Positions 7,480 to 17,647 are shown, counted from the first letter of the stretch. The stretch: DNA of 64,000 nt from Shewanella maritima (GCF_004295345.1 NZ_CP036200.1:682001-746000); one strand, 5' to 3'. Made by a program: numbers and translations. Notes: generated by a model from the letters alone, not told the origin.

Positions 7480-8118
7480 TTAACGGCTATCGGCTCGGTA
7501 AGCGCGTAAGAACATATCAGCACAGTCTTGCAAGTATTGCTGGCGCAGCAACATGTCTTCCTCAAAGTTTAACCCTAACTCTAGTGCGACTCGCTGCTCA
7601 CCAAATAACATCAGACAAAACCGCACGGCACAATCCCTTGGCTTGTCGAAATGATAACGACCTAGCTCATTTACCTTAGCAAAGTAGGTTTCAAGCAATT
7701 CAAAAACATGCAAAGGCCCAGCTTCATAGTAGAGCTTTGAAGTATCTGGGTGAGTATCCGCCTGAGACACACAAGCCTTATAAACGGTCAGCGCCTCTTC
7801 AGAAATAATCATCTCGCCAAAGTGCTTCGCAAAGGTTTTGAGTGCTAACTCTGGCTGAATAGGGTCTTCCAGCAAATCTCCGGTGAGTTGATGCACCACA
7901 CATTTAGACTCAATGGCCGAAGCGAACAAAATATCTTTGGAGCCAAAGTGAGAGTAAACCGTTTGTTTAGATACACCTGCAAGCTTAGCGACTTCGTCCA
8001 TACTGGTGTGCACAAAACCCTGGTTACAAAATAACTCAATCGCAGAAGTTAAAATCTGCTGCCGTTTTTGCTCACTTCGAGTCAGTTTTATCGGGTTGTT
8101 TGGTATGTGTTTTTGCAT
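7480..8118 (-). CDS. TetR/AcrR-family transcriptional regulator of the adjacent RND pump
   Basis: With the ATG at 8116-8118 (preceded by AAGGCGAG) the product is 212 residues, normal for the family. The frame runs 19 codons further upstream, but that extension covers the operator. The N-terminal helix-turn-helix is textbook: RQQILTSAIELFCNQGF, TSMDEVAKLAGVSKQTVYSHF, then GSKDILFASAIE. The C-terminal half is a variable ligand/dimer domain. It is transcribed away from the RND genes across an intergenic region holding two GACT-N4-AGTC palindromes, so it probably represses the pump and itself. The inducer cannot be told from sequence. Confidence 0.88.
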   Translation of the reverse strand: MQKHIPNNPIKLTRSEQKRQQILTSAIELFCNQGFVHTSMDEVAKLAGVSKQTVYSHFGSKDILFASAIESKCVVHQLTGDLLEDPIQPELALKTFAKHFGEMIISEEALTVYKACVSQADTHPDTSKLYYEAGPLHVFELLETYFAKVNELGRYHFDKPRDCAVRFCLMLFGEQRVALELGLNFEEDMLLRQQYLQDCADMFLRAYRADSR

Positions 8119-8173
8119 GTTTCTCGCCTTACCGGTTAGCCATAATTTGACTAATGTGGGATCATTAAAACAC

Positions 8174-8197
8174 AAACTAGACTAGACAGTCCAGTTT
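8174..8197. promoter_or_regulatory. Putative TetR operator 1
   Basis: Imperfect palindrome: AAACTAGACT, four bases, AGTCCAGTTT, with nine of ten positions complementary. It lies in the divergent TetR/RND intergenic region and shares the GACT-N4-AGTC core with the site at 8206. Confidence 0.6.
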
Positions 8198-8205
8198 GGT
8201 TAAAT

Positions 8206-8221
8206 TAGACTTGCCAGTCTA
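8206..8221. promoter_or_regulatory. Putative TetR operator 2
   Basis: TAGACT, four bases (TGCC), AGTCTA, a perfect palindrome. Its centre is 28 bases from that of operator 1, suggesting two dimers bound to nearby faces of the helix. Confidence 0.6.
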
Positions 8222-8340
8222 GAATGTATACAAATTGTTGCAAGCAGGCCGCAAACCTTGCGTGATTAATGATGTGAAACATGCGCATTAGCAAACAAGC
8301 CTGCTGAGAAAAAGCAACAAGGATCAAAAGGAATGTTGTA

Positions 8341-9489
8341 ATGACTTATCTAGCCAACTGCCGCCGCACTATGCATGGCATCAACCAGCGTGTAATTAAG
8401 GCATCAACCTCGGTTGTCGTCATCGCAGCGCTCAGCGCCGGTACATTAAGCGGTTGCAGTGAACAAGAGGCGGTGCAAACTCAAGCAAGATTGCAACCTG
8501 TCACCACCTTAGCGCTAACTAAGTCAGACTCATTTGAGCAACATCAAACCTACACTGGTGTAATCCGCTCTGCTAACACCACAGGCATTGGTTTTGAGCT
8601 AGGTGGGAAACTCGATTCCCTGCTTGTCGACAGTGGTGATAGCGTCGCCCAAGGCCAGATATTGGCAAAGCTCGACACCAGTCTGCTACTTGCTGAGCAA
8701 AAGCAGCTTAAAGCCACCCTAAAACAAACCCAGTCGGATCTTGATTTGGCCATCAACAACCTTGATCGCGTAGTCAAGCTAAGCAAACAAAACTATGCCT
8801 CAGAGCAACAACTTGACGAGAGTGAGCAGCGCGTTCAAAGCCTCAAAGCAAGTAAACAGAGCCTTGAAGCCAACTTAGATTCCACCAGCTTGCGCATTGA
8901 AAAATCAACCCTAGTAGCCCCCTTCTCAGGCATTATCAGCAAGCGTCAGCAAAATTTAGGCGAAGTGGTCAATGCTGGCACGCCAGTATTTACTCTCATT
9001 GGTCAGCATAATCAGCTGGCCTACATAGGTGTGCCTGTTGATGTGGCGCAAACCCTACGAACTAATCAGCAAGTCGACGTCACCGTTGGCAAACACGATA
9101 TGGTTGGGCTGATTGCTGGTATTAGCGGCGAAGTCGATACCGTTACTCGCACAGTACAATTACGTATCGCGCTCGATCCTAAAGAAACCATCATTAATGG
9201 TGAAATTGCCTATCTTGATTACCAGCAAACTATGGCAACCCAAGGTTACTGGGTGCCAATTTCAGCATTAACTGATGGCGTGCGCGGCTTATGGAATGTG
9301 TTTGTGGTTAAGCAAGGTGAGCAAGGTCAAACCGTTACCGAGCGCCGCGATGTTGAGATTATTTATACCGATGACACCAAAGCATTTATTAAAGGCGCAA
9401 TTGATGCCAACGAACTGCTAGTGGTTGAAGGCTTACACAAACTAGTCGCGGGTCAGCAGGTTAGCCCAACACCTGCGGAGGCATTATGA
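8341..9489 (+). CDS. RND efflux pump periplasmic adaptor (membrane fusion protein)
   Basis: This is the adaptor linking the inner-membrane RND pump to an outer-membrane channel. The 382-residue protein has an N-terminal signal and lipobox (AGTLSGC, about Cys-39), so it is probably a lipoprotein. A biotinyl-lipoyl-like domain follows (DSLLVDSGDSVAQGQILAKLD), then a coiled-coil hairpin (about residues 115-185), the second lipoyl half (STLVAPFSGIISKRQQNLGE) and the beta-barrel and membrane-proximal domains. The ATG has an AAAAGGA site. Its stop overlaps the start of the pump gene (ATGA). No outer-membrane factor gene lies nearby, so a TolC encoded elsewhere is presumably used. Confidence 0.9.
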   Translation: MTYLANCRRTMHGINQRVIKASTSVVVIAALSAGTLSGCSEQEAVQTQARLQPVTTLALTKSDSFEQHQTYTGVIRSANTTGIGFELGGKLDSLLVDSGDSVAQGQILAKLDTSLLLAEQKQLKATLKQTQSDLDLAINNLDRVVKLSKQNYASEQQLDESEQRVQSLKASKQSLEANLDSTSLRIEKSTLVAPFSGIISKRQQNLGEVVNAGTPVFTLIGQHNQLAYIGVPVDVAQTLRTNQQVDVTVGKHDMVGLIAGISGEVDTVTRTVQLRIALDPKETIINGEIAYLDYQQTMATQGYWVPISALTDGVRGLWNVFVVKQGEQGQTVTERRDVEIIYTDDTKAFIKGAIDANELLVVEGLHKLVAGQQVSPTPAEAL

Positions 9490-12400
9490 TTAAAGCCTTT
9501 TTAGAAAATGGTCGTCTGGCAAGTCTGTTTATTGCCTTGCTGGTTGTTGCTGGACTTGGCGCGATATCCAGTTTGCCGCGCACCGAAGATCCACACATTA
9601 CTAACCGCTTTGCCTCAGTCATTACCCAGTACCCTGGCGCATCAGCAGAGCGTGTTGAAGCATTAGTCACTGAAGTTTTAGAAAATGAGCTTAGGCGACT
9701 AGAAGAGCTAAAACTGGTTCAGTCTACCTCTCGCCCAGGCATTTCGGTGATTCAATTAGAGTTAAAAGACTCGGTAATTGACACTGAACCAGTCTGGTCA
9801 AGAGCAAGAGATTTAATCGGCGATTCACAACATCTACTGCCAGTGCCTGCGCAAAACGGGATTCTGGACGATCAGGTTGGTTACGCAAACACAGCTATAT
9901 TAGGCCTGGTATGGGCAGATGACTCACCAGTACGCGCCGATATTCTTAACCGCTACGCCAAAGAGCTGCAAAGTAAACTGCGAGTGCTCAATGGCACAGA
10001 TTTCGTCAAGCTCTATGGCTCGCCGCAAGAAGAAATACTGGTCGAGCTAGACGGTCATAAGATTAGCCAGTTAAACCTAACCCCTGCAGCCATCGCGCAA
10101 ATTCTGACTAATGCAGACAGTAAAATCTCTGCGGGCGAGCTCAACAACCAACACTTTCGCGCACTCGTTGAAGTGTCGGGTGAGTTTGATTCACAAAGCC
10201 GTATTCGCCAAGTACCACTTAAAGTTGATCAATTCGGGCAAATCATTCGCCTTGGCGATGTGGCTAAAATAAGTCGTCAGCCGAAAACCCCAGCTAGTAG
10301 CATTGCACTGGTTGATTCAGAGCAAGGTATCTTGCTTGCCGCGCGAATGATTGATAGCAACCGCGTCGATAAATGGCAGTTACAAGTTGAAAAGGTCATC
10401 GCAGACTTTGAAGTCAATTTACCTAGTAATATTCAGGTGCAGTGGCTATTTGACCAACAAGGTTACACCAGCGTGCGCCTTGGCGATTTGGTCATTAACC
10501 TGTTGCAAGGCTTTGTGTTAATTGTCGGTGTGCTGCTACTGACATTAGGTTTACGCAATGCATTGATTGTGGCGCTATCGCTGCCGCTGACCGCATTATT
10601 TACCCTAGCCTGCATGAAATATACAGGCCTGCCCATTCATCAAATGTCGGTTACCGGTCTGGTTGTTGCGTTGGGGATCATGGTTGATAACGCCATCGTG
10701 ATTGTTGATGCCATTGCGCAAAAGCGCCGCGACGGACAAAGTAAACTACAAGCGGTGCAAAACACCATTCACCACCTGTGGTTACCACTAGCAGGCTCAA
10801 CCATTACCACCATGCTAGCATTTGCGCCAATCGTACTCATGCCAGGTGCAGCTGGCGAGTTTGTTGGCGGCATTGCTATTTCGGTCATGTTTGCCCTGCT
10901 TGGCTCTTACATCATCTCTCACACTGTGATTGCTGGACTTGCTGGACGCTTTTCACAAGATAAAGCGCCGACAGCCTGGTATCAGCAAGGCATGGCATTT
11001 CCGCGTCTTAGCCAAGCATTTACCTTTAGTTTGCACTTTGCGCTTAAACGCCCAATATTGACCGCCATCTTAGTGGGTGTGTTACCGGTAAGCGGCTTTA
11101 TTGCGGCTGGGAAAATGACCGAGCAGTTCTTCCCGCCATCAGACAGAGACATGTTCCAAATAGAGATGTATTTGGCATCTCACGTGAGCATCGACAATAC
11201 CCTAACCCAGGTAAAATCAATTGATGCCAAGCTGCAGGCCATTGAAGAAATACTTGAGGTAAGCTGGGTTGTTGGTGGTAATACGCCATCCTTTTACTAC
11301 AACCTCACTCAACGTCAGCAAGGCGCGACTAACTATGCACAAGCCATGGTAAAAGTGACTGATTTTGAAGCGGCAAATAGGCTAATTTTATCGCTGCAAT
11401 CCGAGTTAGATGTTGAATACCCACAAGCACAAGTACTGGTACGCAAGCTAGAGCAAGGCCCGCCATTCAACGCGCCGGTAGAGTTGATGATTTACGGTCC
11501 ATCACTCGACACGCTTAAACTACTTGGCGATGAAGTAAGGCAAATTTTGTCGCAAACACCCGATGTGCTGCATACTCGCGCAACCCTGAGCCCAAGCACG
11601 CCAAAGGTATGGCTACAAGTGAATGAAGATGCCAGCTTAATGAGTGGCTTAAGCCTTGCTGATATAGCGAATCAAATTCAAATGGCAACAACTGGTGTTA
11701 CTGGCGGCAGCATATTAGAGAAAACCGAATCACTGCCAATTCGCGTTAGACTTGGCGATGAAAATCGTGACCAAACCAGTAGTCTTGATGGTTTGAATTT
11801 AGTGTCAGCTAACGGTTCAGGAATTCCGCTATCGGCTTTAGCTGACAGTCAAATCAATGTTAGTCGCAGCGCTATTCCAAGGCGCAACGGAGAGCGGGTA
11901 AATACCATCGAGGCGTATATCACCAGTGGTGTGCTGCCAGCTAAAGTACTTAATGCCATTACCGATCAAATTAATCAGCTAGAAATTCCTGCTGGCTATC
12001 ACATCGAAATCGGCGGCGAGAGCGCTAAGCGTGATGAAGCGGTTGGTAATCTACTGTCAAACATTGTTGTAGTGGTCACCCTGCTACTTACAACTGTGGT
12101 GCTATCGTTCAACTCATTTCGCTTAACCGGCATCATTTTGCTCAGCGCTATGCAATCTGCAGGGTTGGGTTTGCTGGCTGTTTACGTATTTGGTTACCCA
12201 TTTGGCTTTACCGTCATCATTGGTCTGCTTGGCCTAATGGGTTTGGCCATTAACGCGGCAATTGTGATTTTAGCTGAGCTAGAAACTTACCCTGGTGCGC
12301 GCCTTGGCGACTTTGACGGCGTGGTCAATATCGTCAACCGTTGTGGGCGTCATATTGGCTCAACAACAGTGACCACCATAGGCGGTTTTTTACCGTTAAT

Positions 12401-12566
12401 CATTGCTGGTGGTGGGTTCTGGCCACCGTTTGCCATTGCCATTGCTGGAGGCACTTTGTTAACCACTATGTTGTCACTCATCTGGGTGCCAACCATGTAC
12501 ATCTTGTTCATGAAATCCAGCAAGCATCAGCCTGCAACTTTGGTGGAAAGCACAAGTACCAGTTAA
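9486..12566 (+). CDS. RND efflux pump inner-membrane transporter (AcrB/MexB-like)
   Basis: A 1026-residue proton-driven drug exporter with the two-fold RND architecture: TM1 at the N terminus (LASLFIALLVVAGLGAI), a large periplasmic loop, TM2-6 around residues 335-470, TM7 near 525, a second periplasmic loop, and TM8-12 near 855-1010. The proton-relay motif of TM4 reads VALGIMVDNAIVIVDAI, with one acidic residue where AcrB has an Asp pair. The early SLPRTEDPHITNR segment places it with the HAE1-like pumps common in Shewanella. It is translationally coupled to the adaptor and probably controlled by the divergent TetR gene. Substrate range cannot be read from sequence. Confidence 0.9.
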   Translation: MIKAFLENGRLASLFIALLVVAGLGAISSLPRTEDPHITNRFASVITQYPGASAERVEALVTEVLENELRRLEELKLVQSTSRPGISVIQLELKDSVIDTEPVWSRARDLIGDSQHLLPVPAQNGILDDQVGYANTAILGLVWADDSPVRADILNRYAKELQSKLRVLNGTDFVKLYGSPQEEILVELDGHKISQLNLTPAAIAQILTNADSKISAGELNNQHFRALVEVSGEFDSQSRIRQVPLKVDQFGQIIRLGDVAKISRQPKTPASSIALVDSEQGILLAARMIDSNRVDKWQLQVEKVIADFEVNLPSNIQVQWLFDQQGYTSVRLGDLVINLLQGFVLIVGVLLLTLGLRNALIVALSLPLTALFTLACMKYTGLPIHQMSVTGLVVALGIMVDNAIVIVDAIAQKRRDGQSKLQAVQNTIHHLWLPLAGSTITTMLAFAPIVLMPGAAGEFVGGIAISVMFALLGSYIISHTVIAGLAGRFSQDKAPTAWYQQGMAFPRLSQAFTFSLHFALKRPILTAILVGVLPVSGFIAAGKMTEQFFPPSDRDMFQIEMYLASHVSIDNTLTQVKSIDAKLQAIEEILEVSWVVGGNTPSFYYNLTQRQQGATNYAQAMVKVTDFEAANRLILSLQSELDVEYPQAQVLVRKLEQGPPFNAPVELMIYGPSLDTLKLLGDEVRQILSQTPDVLHTRATLSPSTPKVWLQVNEDASLMSGLSLADIANQIQMATTGVTGGSILEKTESLPIRVRLGDENRDQTSSLDGLNLVSANGSGIPLSALADSQINVSRSAIPRRNGERVNTIEAYITSGVLPAKVLNAITDQINQLEIPAGYHIEIGGESAKRDEAVGNLLSNIVVVVTLLLTTVVLSFNSFRLTGIILLSAMQSAGLGLLAVYVFGYPFGFTVIIGLLGLMGLAINAAIVILAELETYPGARLGDFDGVVNIVNRCGRHIGSTTVTTIGGFLPLIIAGGGFWPPFAIAIAGGTLLTTMLSLIWVPTMYILFMKSSKHQPATLVESTSTS

Positions 12567-12672
12567 CTAAAAAACAGTGAAGTTTGACAAGTAAACCTAG
12601 CTAAATTGCACTGTCAAAGTAGCGTCAGAAAACTGTCACCTGTCAACTATCTAACACTTTGTGTTGCTCAAT

Positions 12673-12703
12673 AAAAACCGGTGCGGATCTAGCGCCGGTT
12701 TTT
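12673..12703 (+). terminator. Rho-independent terminator of the RND operon
   Basis: AAAAACCGGTGC, a 7-base loop, GCGCCGGTTTTT, with a single G-T wobble. It lies 107 bases after the pump stop codon. Confidence 0.85.
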
Positions 12704-12801
12704 AACTTAAGTATCAAAAAGTATTAGCCTTTATGTGATTACAATCAATCAAAAAAACACCAAAATTCTTTACATTAAAGCCTCAATTTAATGGGGATTA
12801 A

Positions 12802-14820
12802 ATGGTAATGATCAATAACTACAAAAGCTGGCCCTTAGCAAAGCAAATTGGGTCACTTGCCCTACTACTCAGTGTCATCGTTTTTAGCCTTATGTCACTC
12901 GTATCTTATATGACCTCAAGTCAGGTACTGACCGACAAAGCGACCAAAGCACTTATTGGGCAAATGCACGGCAACAGCAAGCTAATTGAGCTCCAATATA
13001 ACAGCATGCTAGAACTCGCCCGTCGTAACGCCGACATTCTAAAAGTTATGTATCCCGGCAATTTTTATCTCAAAGACAAGCGCGTTAAGGTTTTAGGTGT
13101 CCGCGCGCCATCGATTTATCACGAGCACGAGCTACTTAACGGCGCCAAGAGTAAAGTTGACCGTTTTGCCAAGCTCACCAGTGGTAACGCCACTATGTTT
13201 GTACGTGACGGTGATGACTTTGTCCGTGTATCTACCTCACTACGCAAACCTGACGGTCAACGGGCTATTGGCACTAAGCTTGGTAAGCAGCACCCTGGCT
13301 ACAAGTTATTGATGCAGGGTAAAGAGTATGAAGGTCACGCCAAACTGTTTGGTAGAGACTACATGACAGTTTACCGCCCTATATTTGACGATAACCGCCA
13401 AGTCATCGGCATCATGTTTATCGGTTTTGATATTTCAATGAGCGTCAATCAAATCCAACAAACGTTAAAAGAGCTGACTGTTGAAGACACTGGTTTTTAT
13501 ATGCTCATCAGCAACAGTGACTACAAGATTATTTCTCACCCACAAGTCACTGGCGATCAAGAATTTGACCTTAGTTTCTTAAATGGTCTCGACAAACAAA
13601 GCGCGATGCAAACCGAGACATTTAACGAATTTGAGTCACCTGACGGTCACACCATGGTTTCTTATACCGTTGCAGTCAATGGCTGGAACTGGACCATGAT
13701 CGGCATGACCAAGCTTAGCGAGTTTAACGATGGTAGCGTGACACTATTAAAGGTCATCTTAGGTTTAGCCGCAGTAGGTATAGCACTTATTTCAGTATTG
13801 CTATTTGCCGTCATTAACAAAACCACCGCACCTCTGGCTAAACTGCAAACGCAAATGGCTAACCTGGGTGCAGGCGACTTATCACAGCAATTCGATAACG
13901 TCAGCGCTCAAAGCAACAATGAGATTGACCAAATAACCCTAAGCACTAGCAAGATGGCTGAAAACTTAAGTGAGCTAATCCACTCACTGCAACAATCAGT
14001 CATTAGCCTTGAAGCACAGGCAAACCATGGCCAAGAGAATGCTGAGCTTAATGGTCAAGAAGCGCAAACCTTGCTTGGGCAAACTGAGCAAATCGCGACT
14101 GCCATTGAGGAAATGTCATCTTCAGTACGCGAAGTGGCAGATAATGCCTCTCGCGGCGCAGTGCAAAGCCAGCAAGTCGATGTGTCTTCACGTGAAGGGC
14201 ATCAGCAGCTAGATCATGTCGTACACGCGCTTGAAGAGCTTAGCGAGCAGCTAGACCAATCACAAACCAATATTGAAAAAGTAACTACTGAAAGTGAAGC
14301 TATCAGTAAGGTTACCGAAGTAATTAACGGCATTGCTGAGCAAACCAACTTACTAGCACTTAACGCCGCCATTGAGGCTGCCCGTGCTGGTGAGCAAGGC
14401 CGCGGCTTTGCGGTGGTTGCAGATGAAGTTCGCTCACTTGCCCAGCGCACGCAAACCTCAATCAGCGAAATTGGCAGCACCATCGGCCGCCTGCAAGCTC
14501 AGGTAAAACTCACTGCAGAGCAAATGCAACACTGTCAGCAACTTGGCCAACGCTCAGCTCAGCAAGGTGAGACGGTCAACGAACAGCTTAGCCAGATTAA
14601 CGCCAGCATTGAAGAGCTAGCACTATTTACCACCAGCATTGCTAGCGCCACGGAGCAGCAAAGCGCAGTGGCAAATGATATTTCAAGCAACTTACATTCA
14701 ATCTCGACTCTAGCAAAAGACAGTCATGTGCGCGCAGATATGGACGTATCTTCCGCCAAGGAGCTGGCACAAATGGCTAAAGATATTAAGCAGAAGATTG
14801 GCGTATTTAAGGTGAGCTAA
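12802..14820 (+). CDS. Methyl-accepting chemotaxis protein with Cache sensor domain
   Basis: A 672-residue transmembrane chemoreceptor feeding the CheA/CheW pathway encoded further right. TM1 spans about residues 15-40 ([19 protein letters not shown]). The periplasmic part (about 40-310) looks like a Cache_3-Cache_2 sensor ([18 protein letters not shown], then [12 protein letters not shown]). TM2 is near 320-345, a HAMP segment follows ([20 protein letters not shown]), then the helical signalling domain with the conserved tip [20 protein letters not shown]. The C terminus lacks the NWETF-type pentapeptide that tethers CheR/CheB. It has its own GGGGAT ribosome binding site and no co-transcribed gene. 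Ligand unknown. Confidence 0.9.
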   Translation: MVMINNYKSWPLAKQIGSLALLLSVIVFSLMSLVSYMTSSQVLTDKATKALIGQMHGNSKLIELQYNSMLELARRNADILKVMYPGNFYLKDKRVKVLGVRAPSIYHEHELLNGAKSKVDRFAKLTSGNATMFVRDGDDFVRVSTSLRKPDGQRAIGTKLGKQHPGYKLLMQGKEYEGHAKLFGRDYMTVYRPIFDDNRQVIGIMFIGFDISMSVNQIQQTLKELTVEDTGFYMLISNSDYKIISHPQVTGDQEFDLSFLNGLDKQSAMQTETFNEFESPDGHTMVSYTVAVNGWNWTMIGMTKLSEFNDGSVTLLKVILGLAAVGIALISVLLFAVINKTTAPLAKLQTQMANLGAGDLSQQFDNVSAQSNNEIDQITLSTSKMAENLSELIHSLQQSVISLEAQANHGQENAELNGQEAQTLLGQTEQIATAIEEMSSSVREVADNASRGAVQSQQVDVSSREGHQQLDHVVHALEELSEQLDQSQTNIEKVTTESEAISKVTEVINGIAEQTNLLALNAAIEAARAGEQGRGFAVVADEVRSLAQRTQTSISEIGSTIGRLQAQVKLTAEQMQHCQQLGQRSAQQGETVNEQLSQINASIEELALFTTSIASATEQQSAVANDISSNLHSISTLAKDSHVRADMDVSSAKELAQMAKDIKQKIGVFKVS

Positions 14821-14832
14821 TAAGCAAGACTA

Positions 14833-14858
14833 AAGCCCTTGTGACAACTCAAGGGCTT
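14833..14858 (+). terminator. Hairpin after the chemoreceptor gene
   Basis: Perfect 9-bp stem AAGCCCTTG/CAAGGGCTT with an 8-base loop, 12 bases after the stop codon. There is no good T-run, so it may be an mRNA-stabilising hairpin or weak terminator. Confidence 0.45.
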
Positions 14859-14904
14859 ACTACCTCGCTAACAATACTGCTGATCAAGGGCAAAAGAAGG
14901 CACA

Positions 14905-15135
14905 ATGAAAACTGATATAAAATCGATATTTAAAGACAGCCTGACGTATACATTTTGGAGTTTTGTCACTGTGCTCATATGTGTTGCGATTAGACTTGCC
15001 CCCATGCAACTTGACATTCCGTTTTCTGAAGCAGTGTTAAGAGCACTACCTTATTTGCTTGCCACTCCTTTTTTCATACTTGTAGTGCTATTCGCCGGCG
15101 TCTTTATAGATCGGAGAATATTGAATCACCGCTAG
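14905..15135 (+). CDS. Small inner-membrane protein, 76 aa
   Basis: Two hydrophobic helices are visible (YTFWSFVTVLICVAIRLA, about 15-32; LPYLLATPFFILVVLFAGVF, about 48-67), separated by a short acidic/polar loop and closed by a basic tail (IDRRILNHR). A GAAGG ribosome binding site lies 8 bases before the ATG, and a strong terminator follows 39 bases after the stop, so it is very likely a real gene. I recognise no family. It sits alone between the chemoreceptor and lutABC. Confidence 0.65.
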   Translation: MKTDIKSIFKDSLTYTFWSFVTVLICVAIRLAPMQLDIPFSEAVLRALPYLLATPFFILVVLFAGVFIDRRILNHR

Positions 15136-15174
15136 ATATATAGCGTTAACTATCTTTTCGTTTTTTGCACAGTT

Positions 15175-15198
15175 AAGGGCGCACATGCGCCCTTTTTT
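15175..15198 (+). terminator. Rho-independent terminator
   Basis: AAGGGCGCA, a 2-base loop, TGCGCCCTT, then TTTT. Ends the small membrane-protein transcript. Confidence 0.88.
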
Positions 15199-15512
15199 AT
15201 CATCTAATTCCACCAAGCTTTCCTTTTCAGCCCAGCACGCTTGTACAAGCGCACACTTTTGTTATTAAAAGTTCTTAAAAGCGTAATCAAATTGATCAAT
15301 AAAGGCTTTTTATAGGCCATTGTTTAGCCTGAGTTTTCTATTACAACGCCTGCCAACTTTTCCATTTTTGAAAAAATAGCTCGATACATTTGCTGTTTTC
15401 ACTGTACTTTTTGCAAAAATAAACAAGTAGATTATCTGACCAACTCAGCTGCTATCGCAAAGTTGGCGATAAGCGACTCGTCTTGCAATATGCAATATAG
15501 GCTAAGAACTCA
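15199..15512 (+). promoter_or_regulatory. lutABC upstream region
   Basis: No gene is visible in these 314 bases. A TTGATCAA palindrome occurs near 15291, and TTGCA-ATA-TGCAA (15484-15496) is a short inverted repeat just before the lutA ribosome binding region. Either could bind a regulator; neither matches a consensus I can name with confidence. The promoter of the lactate genes must lie here. Confidence 0.35.
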
Positions 15513-16256
15513 ATGAAAATCGCGCTGTTTATTCCATGTTTAGTTAATCAAATGATGCCCGAGGTGGGTATCGCGACCCTTGAACTGCTTGAGAAGTTAG
15601 GACACCAAGTTATCTTGCCAAAAGGACAAACGTGTTGCGGCCAGCCTATGACCAACTCAGGTTGCTTTAACGAAGCCCGCGCCACGACACTAAAACTGCT
15701 TAATTCATTTAAGGGGGTGGAATGTGATGCCATTGTTTGCCCTGCAGCGTCTTGCTTAGTCGCGGCAAAGGAGAACTTTCATGAATTTGATGACAGCGAT
15801 GAGGCACAAGCTGTCATTCGCAAGCTTTATGAATTAACTGAGTTCTTGCACGATGTTGCACCTATCGCATCATTCAACAAAGCCATTAATAGCAAGGTTA
15901 GCCTGCAAATGAGCTGCCACGGTATTCGCATGTTGAGCTTGGCTACGCCATCTGAAAGCATGGATACGCCTTTTAACAAGGTTGAGGCGGTACTCAGTGG
16001 TATCGAAGGCTTAAACATTGTTTACCCGCAAAAGCGCGACGAATGCTGCGGTTTTGGCGGCACCTTCGCCCTAGATGAAGGCGCGATATCAGGCAAAATG
16101 GGCAAAGATAAAGCCCATGCTCACGCCGATACTGGCGCTGAGTTCATTGTTGGTTTTGACCCATCATGCTTGCTGCACATTGACGGCACGGTTCGCAGGC
16201 AACAACTCCCTATTGCCACGCGCCACATCGCGCAAATTATCAATATGGCACTGTAG
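15513..16256 (+). CDS. lldE: L-lactate oxidation protein LutA/LldE (cysteine-rich CCG domains)
   Basis: First subunit of the LutABC (LldEFG) iron-sulfur complex, which oxidises L-lactate to pyruvate at the membrane and does not resemble flavin-type LldD. The 247-residue protein has two CCG cysteine-rich domains: GQTCCGQPMTNSGC near residue 40 and DECCGFGGTFALDEG near 175, with CPAASC between them. These coordinate Fe-S clusters as in heterodisulfide reductase subunit B. It heads a tight operon, with lutB starting 11 bases after its stop. The lactate permease and D-lactate dehydrogenase genes that adjoin this operon in several Shewanella are not present on the upstream side. Confidence 0.9.
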   Translation: MKIALFIPCLVNQMMPEVGIATLELLEKLGHQVILPKGQTCCGQPMTNSGCFNEARATTLKLLNSFKGVECDAIVCPAASCLVAAKENFHEFDDSDEAQAVIRKLYELTEFLHDVAPIASFNKAINSKVSLQMSCHGIRMLSLATPSESMDTPFNKVEAVLSGIEGLNIVYPQKRDECCGFGGTFALDEGAISGKMGKDKAHAHADTGAEFIVGFDPSCLLHIDGTVRRQQLPIATRHIAQIINMAL

Positions 16257-16267
16257 GAGCAAGCATT

Positions 16268-17647
16268 ATGACGCAAACACAAACTAAAACTCATGCCTAC
16301 AAAGCCGATATTTTTTGCCAAGATGAAAGCCGTGTTGATTGGCACTCAAAAGCGCTTTGGACACTAAGAGAAAAACGCGACAGAGCAGCCAAGCAATTAC
16401 CCGAGTGGGAACAGCTACGAACGCTAGGTTCACAGATTAAACTGCATACCTTGAGCAACCTTGGTCAGTACTTAGAAACGTTTGAAGCCAACTGCTTAGC
16501 TAATGGTATCCAAGTGCACTGGGCAAAAGATGCTACTGAGCATAACCAAATTGCTTACGATATTTTATCGCGCCACAAGGTGAAGAAATTAGTAAAATCG
16601 AAGTCGATGCTGACGGAAGAGTGTCACATGAACCCTTACCTTGAGCAGCGCGGTATTGAGGTGATTGATACCGACCTTGGTGAGCGGATCATCCAGCTAG
16701 CTAAGCAGCCGCCATCACATATCGTGGTTCCAGCTATTCACATGAAAAAAGAAGAAGTTGGTGAGCTGTTCCATGAAAAGATCAACACGCAAGCTGGCGC
16801 GTCAGATCCTACCTACCTTACCCGCGCCGCGAGAGCCCATTTACGCGAGCAATTTTTAAGCGCTGATGCAGCAATGACAGGCGTGAATATGGCGGTAGCC
16901 GATCAAGGTGCGGTGATTGTATGTACCAATGAGGGCAATGCCGATATGGGCGCCAACTTGCCAGGGGTGCAAATTCATTCCATGGGCATAGATAAGCTGG
17001 TGCCAGATATGGACAGCGCAGCCGTAATACTGCGAACGCTAGCACGTAACGCGACAGGTCAGCCAATCACCACCTACTCTTCAATTTATAAAGCGCCAAA
17101 ATCTGGCGGAGAGATGCATGTAATCATCGTTGATAACGGCCGCAGCGACATGCTGCAAGATAATATCTTAGCCGAGTCGCTAAAATGTATCCGCTGTGGT
17201 GGCTGCTTGAATACTTGCCCGGTTTATCGCCGCTCAGGTGGGTTTAGCTATAACTACACCATTCCAGGCCCAATTGGTATTGCTGTTGGCGCAAGCGACG
17301 ATGACAGCAACTCGATACCGTGGGCGTGCACGTTATGCGGCAGCTGCAGCTATGTGTGCCCAACTAAGGTGCCGCTAGATAAAATTATCGCGCGCCATCG
17401 CCGCTTAAAAGCCGAGCAAGGTCAATTGCCTTATGGTAAACGTCACTACATGCCGCTTGTCGGTAAGTTAATGGCCAATGAAACAGCACTAAACTGCTCT
17501 ATGTCCATTGCTAGAACCAGCTTAAAAATATTGCCACACAGCCTATTAAAACCCTTTGCTGGTGCCTGGGGCAAATATCGTGAGTTGCCTGCGGGTGCAG
17601 ATTCAAGCTTCGAAGCTTGGTTTAAACGTAACAGAGAGCAAAAGTAA
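16268..17647 (+). CDS. lldF: L-lactate oxidation iron-sulfur protein LutB/LldF
   Basis: Core electron-transfer subunit of the L-lactate-oxidising LutABC complex. The 459-residue product has an N-terminal LUD domain (about residues 60-290, MLTEECHMNPYLEQRG, DQGAVIVCTNEGNADM). It is followed by two 4Fe-4S motifs, CIRCGGCLNTCP (about residue 304) and CTLCGSCSYVCP (about 357), and a C-terminal region typical of the family. The start has an AGGAG site 8 bases upstream. It sits between lutA and lutC with gaps of only about 10 bases. Confidence 0.92.
   Translation: MTQTQTKTHAYKADIFCQDESRVDWHSKALWTLREKRDRAAKQLPEWEQLRTLGSQIKLHTLSNLGQYLETFEANCLANGIQVHWAKDATEHNQIAYDILSRHKVKKLVKSKSMLTEECHMNPYLEQRGIEVIDTDLGERIIQLAKQPPSHIVVPAIHMKKEEVGELFHEKINTQAGASDPTYLTRAARAHLREQFLSADAAMTGVNMAVADQGAVIVCTNEGNADMGANLPGVQIHSMGIDKLVPDMDSAAVILRTLARNATGQPITTYSSIYKAPKSGGEMHVIIVDNGRSDMLQDNILAESLKCIRCGGCLNTCPVYRRSGGFSYNYTIPGPIGIAVGASDDDSNSIPWACTLCGSCSYVCPTKVPLDKIIARHRRLKAEQGQLPYGKRHYMPLVGKLMANETALNCSMSIARTSLKILPHSLLKPFAGAWGKYRELPAGADSSFEAWFKRNREQK

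Noticed and set aside
12720-12801. Sigma-28 promoter for the chemoreceptor gene
   Set aside because: A TAAAG occurs near 12776, but the -10 at the right spacing (GGATTAAA) is a poor match to GCCGATAA and overlaps the ribosome binding site.
14713-14820. CheR/CheB tethering pentapeptide at the chemoreceptor C terminus
   Set aside because: The protein ends [10 protein letters not shown], which does not fit the NWETF-type motif.
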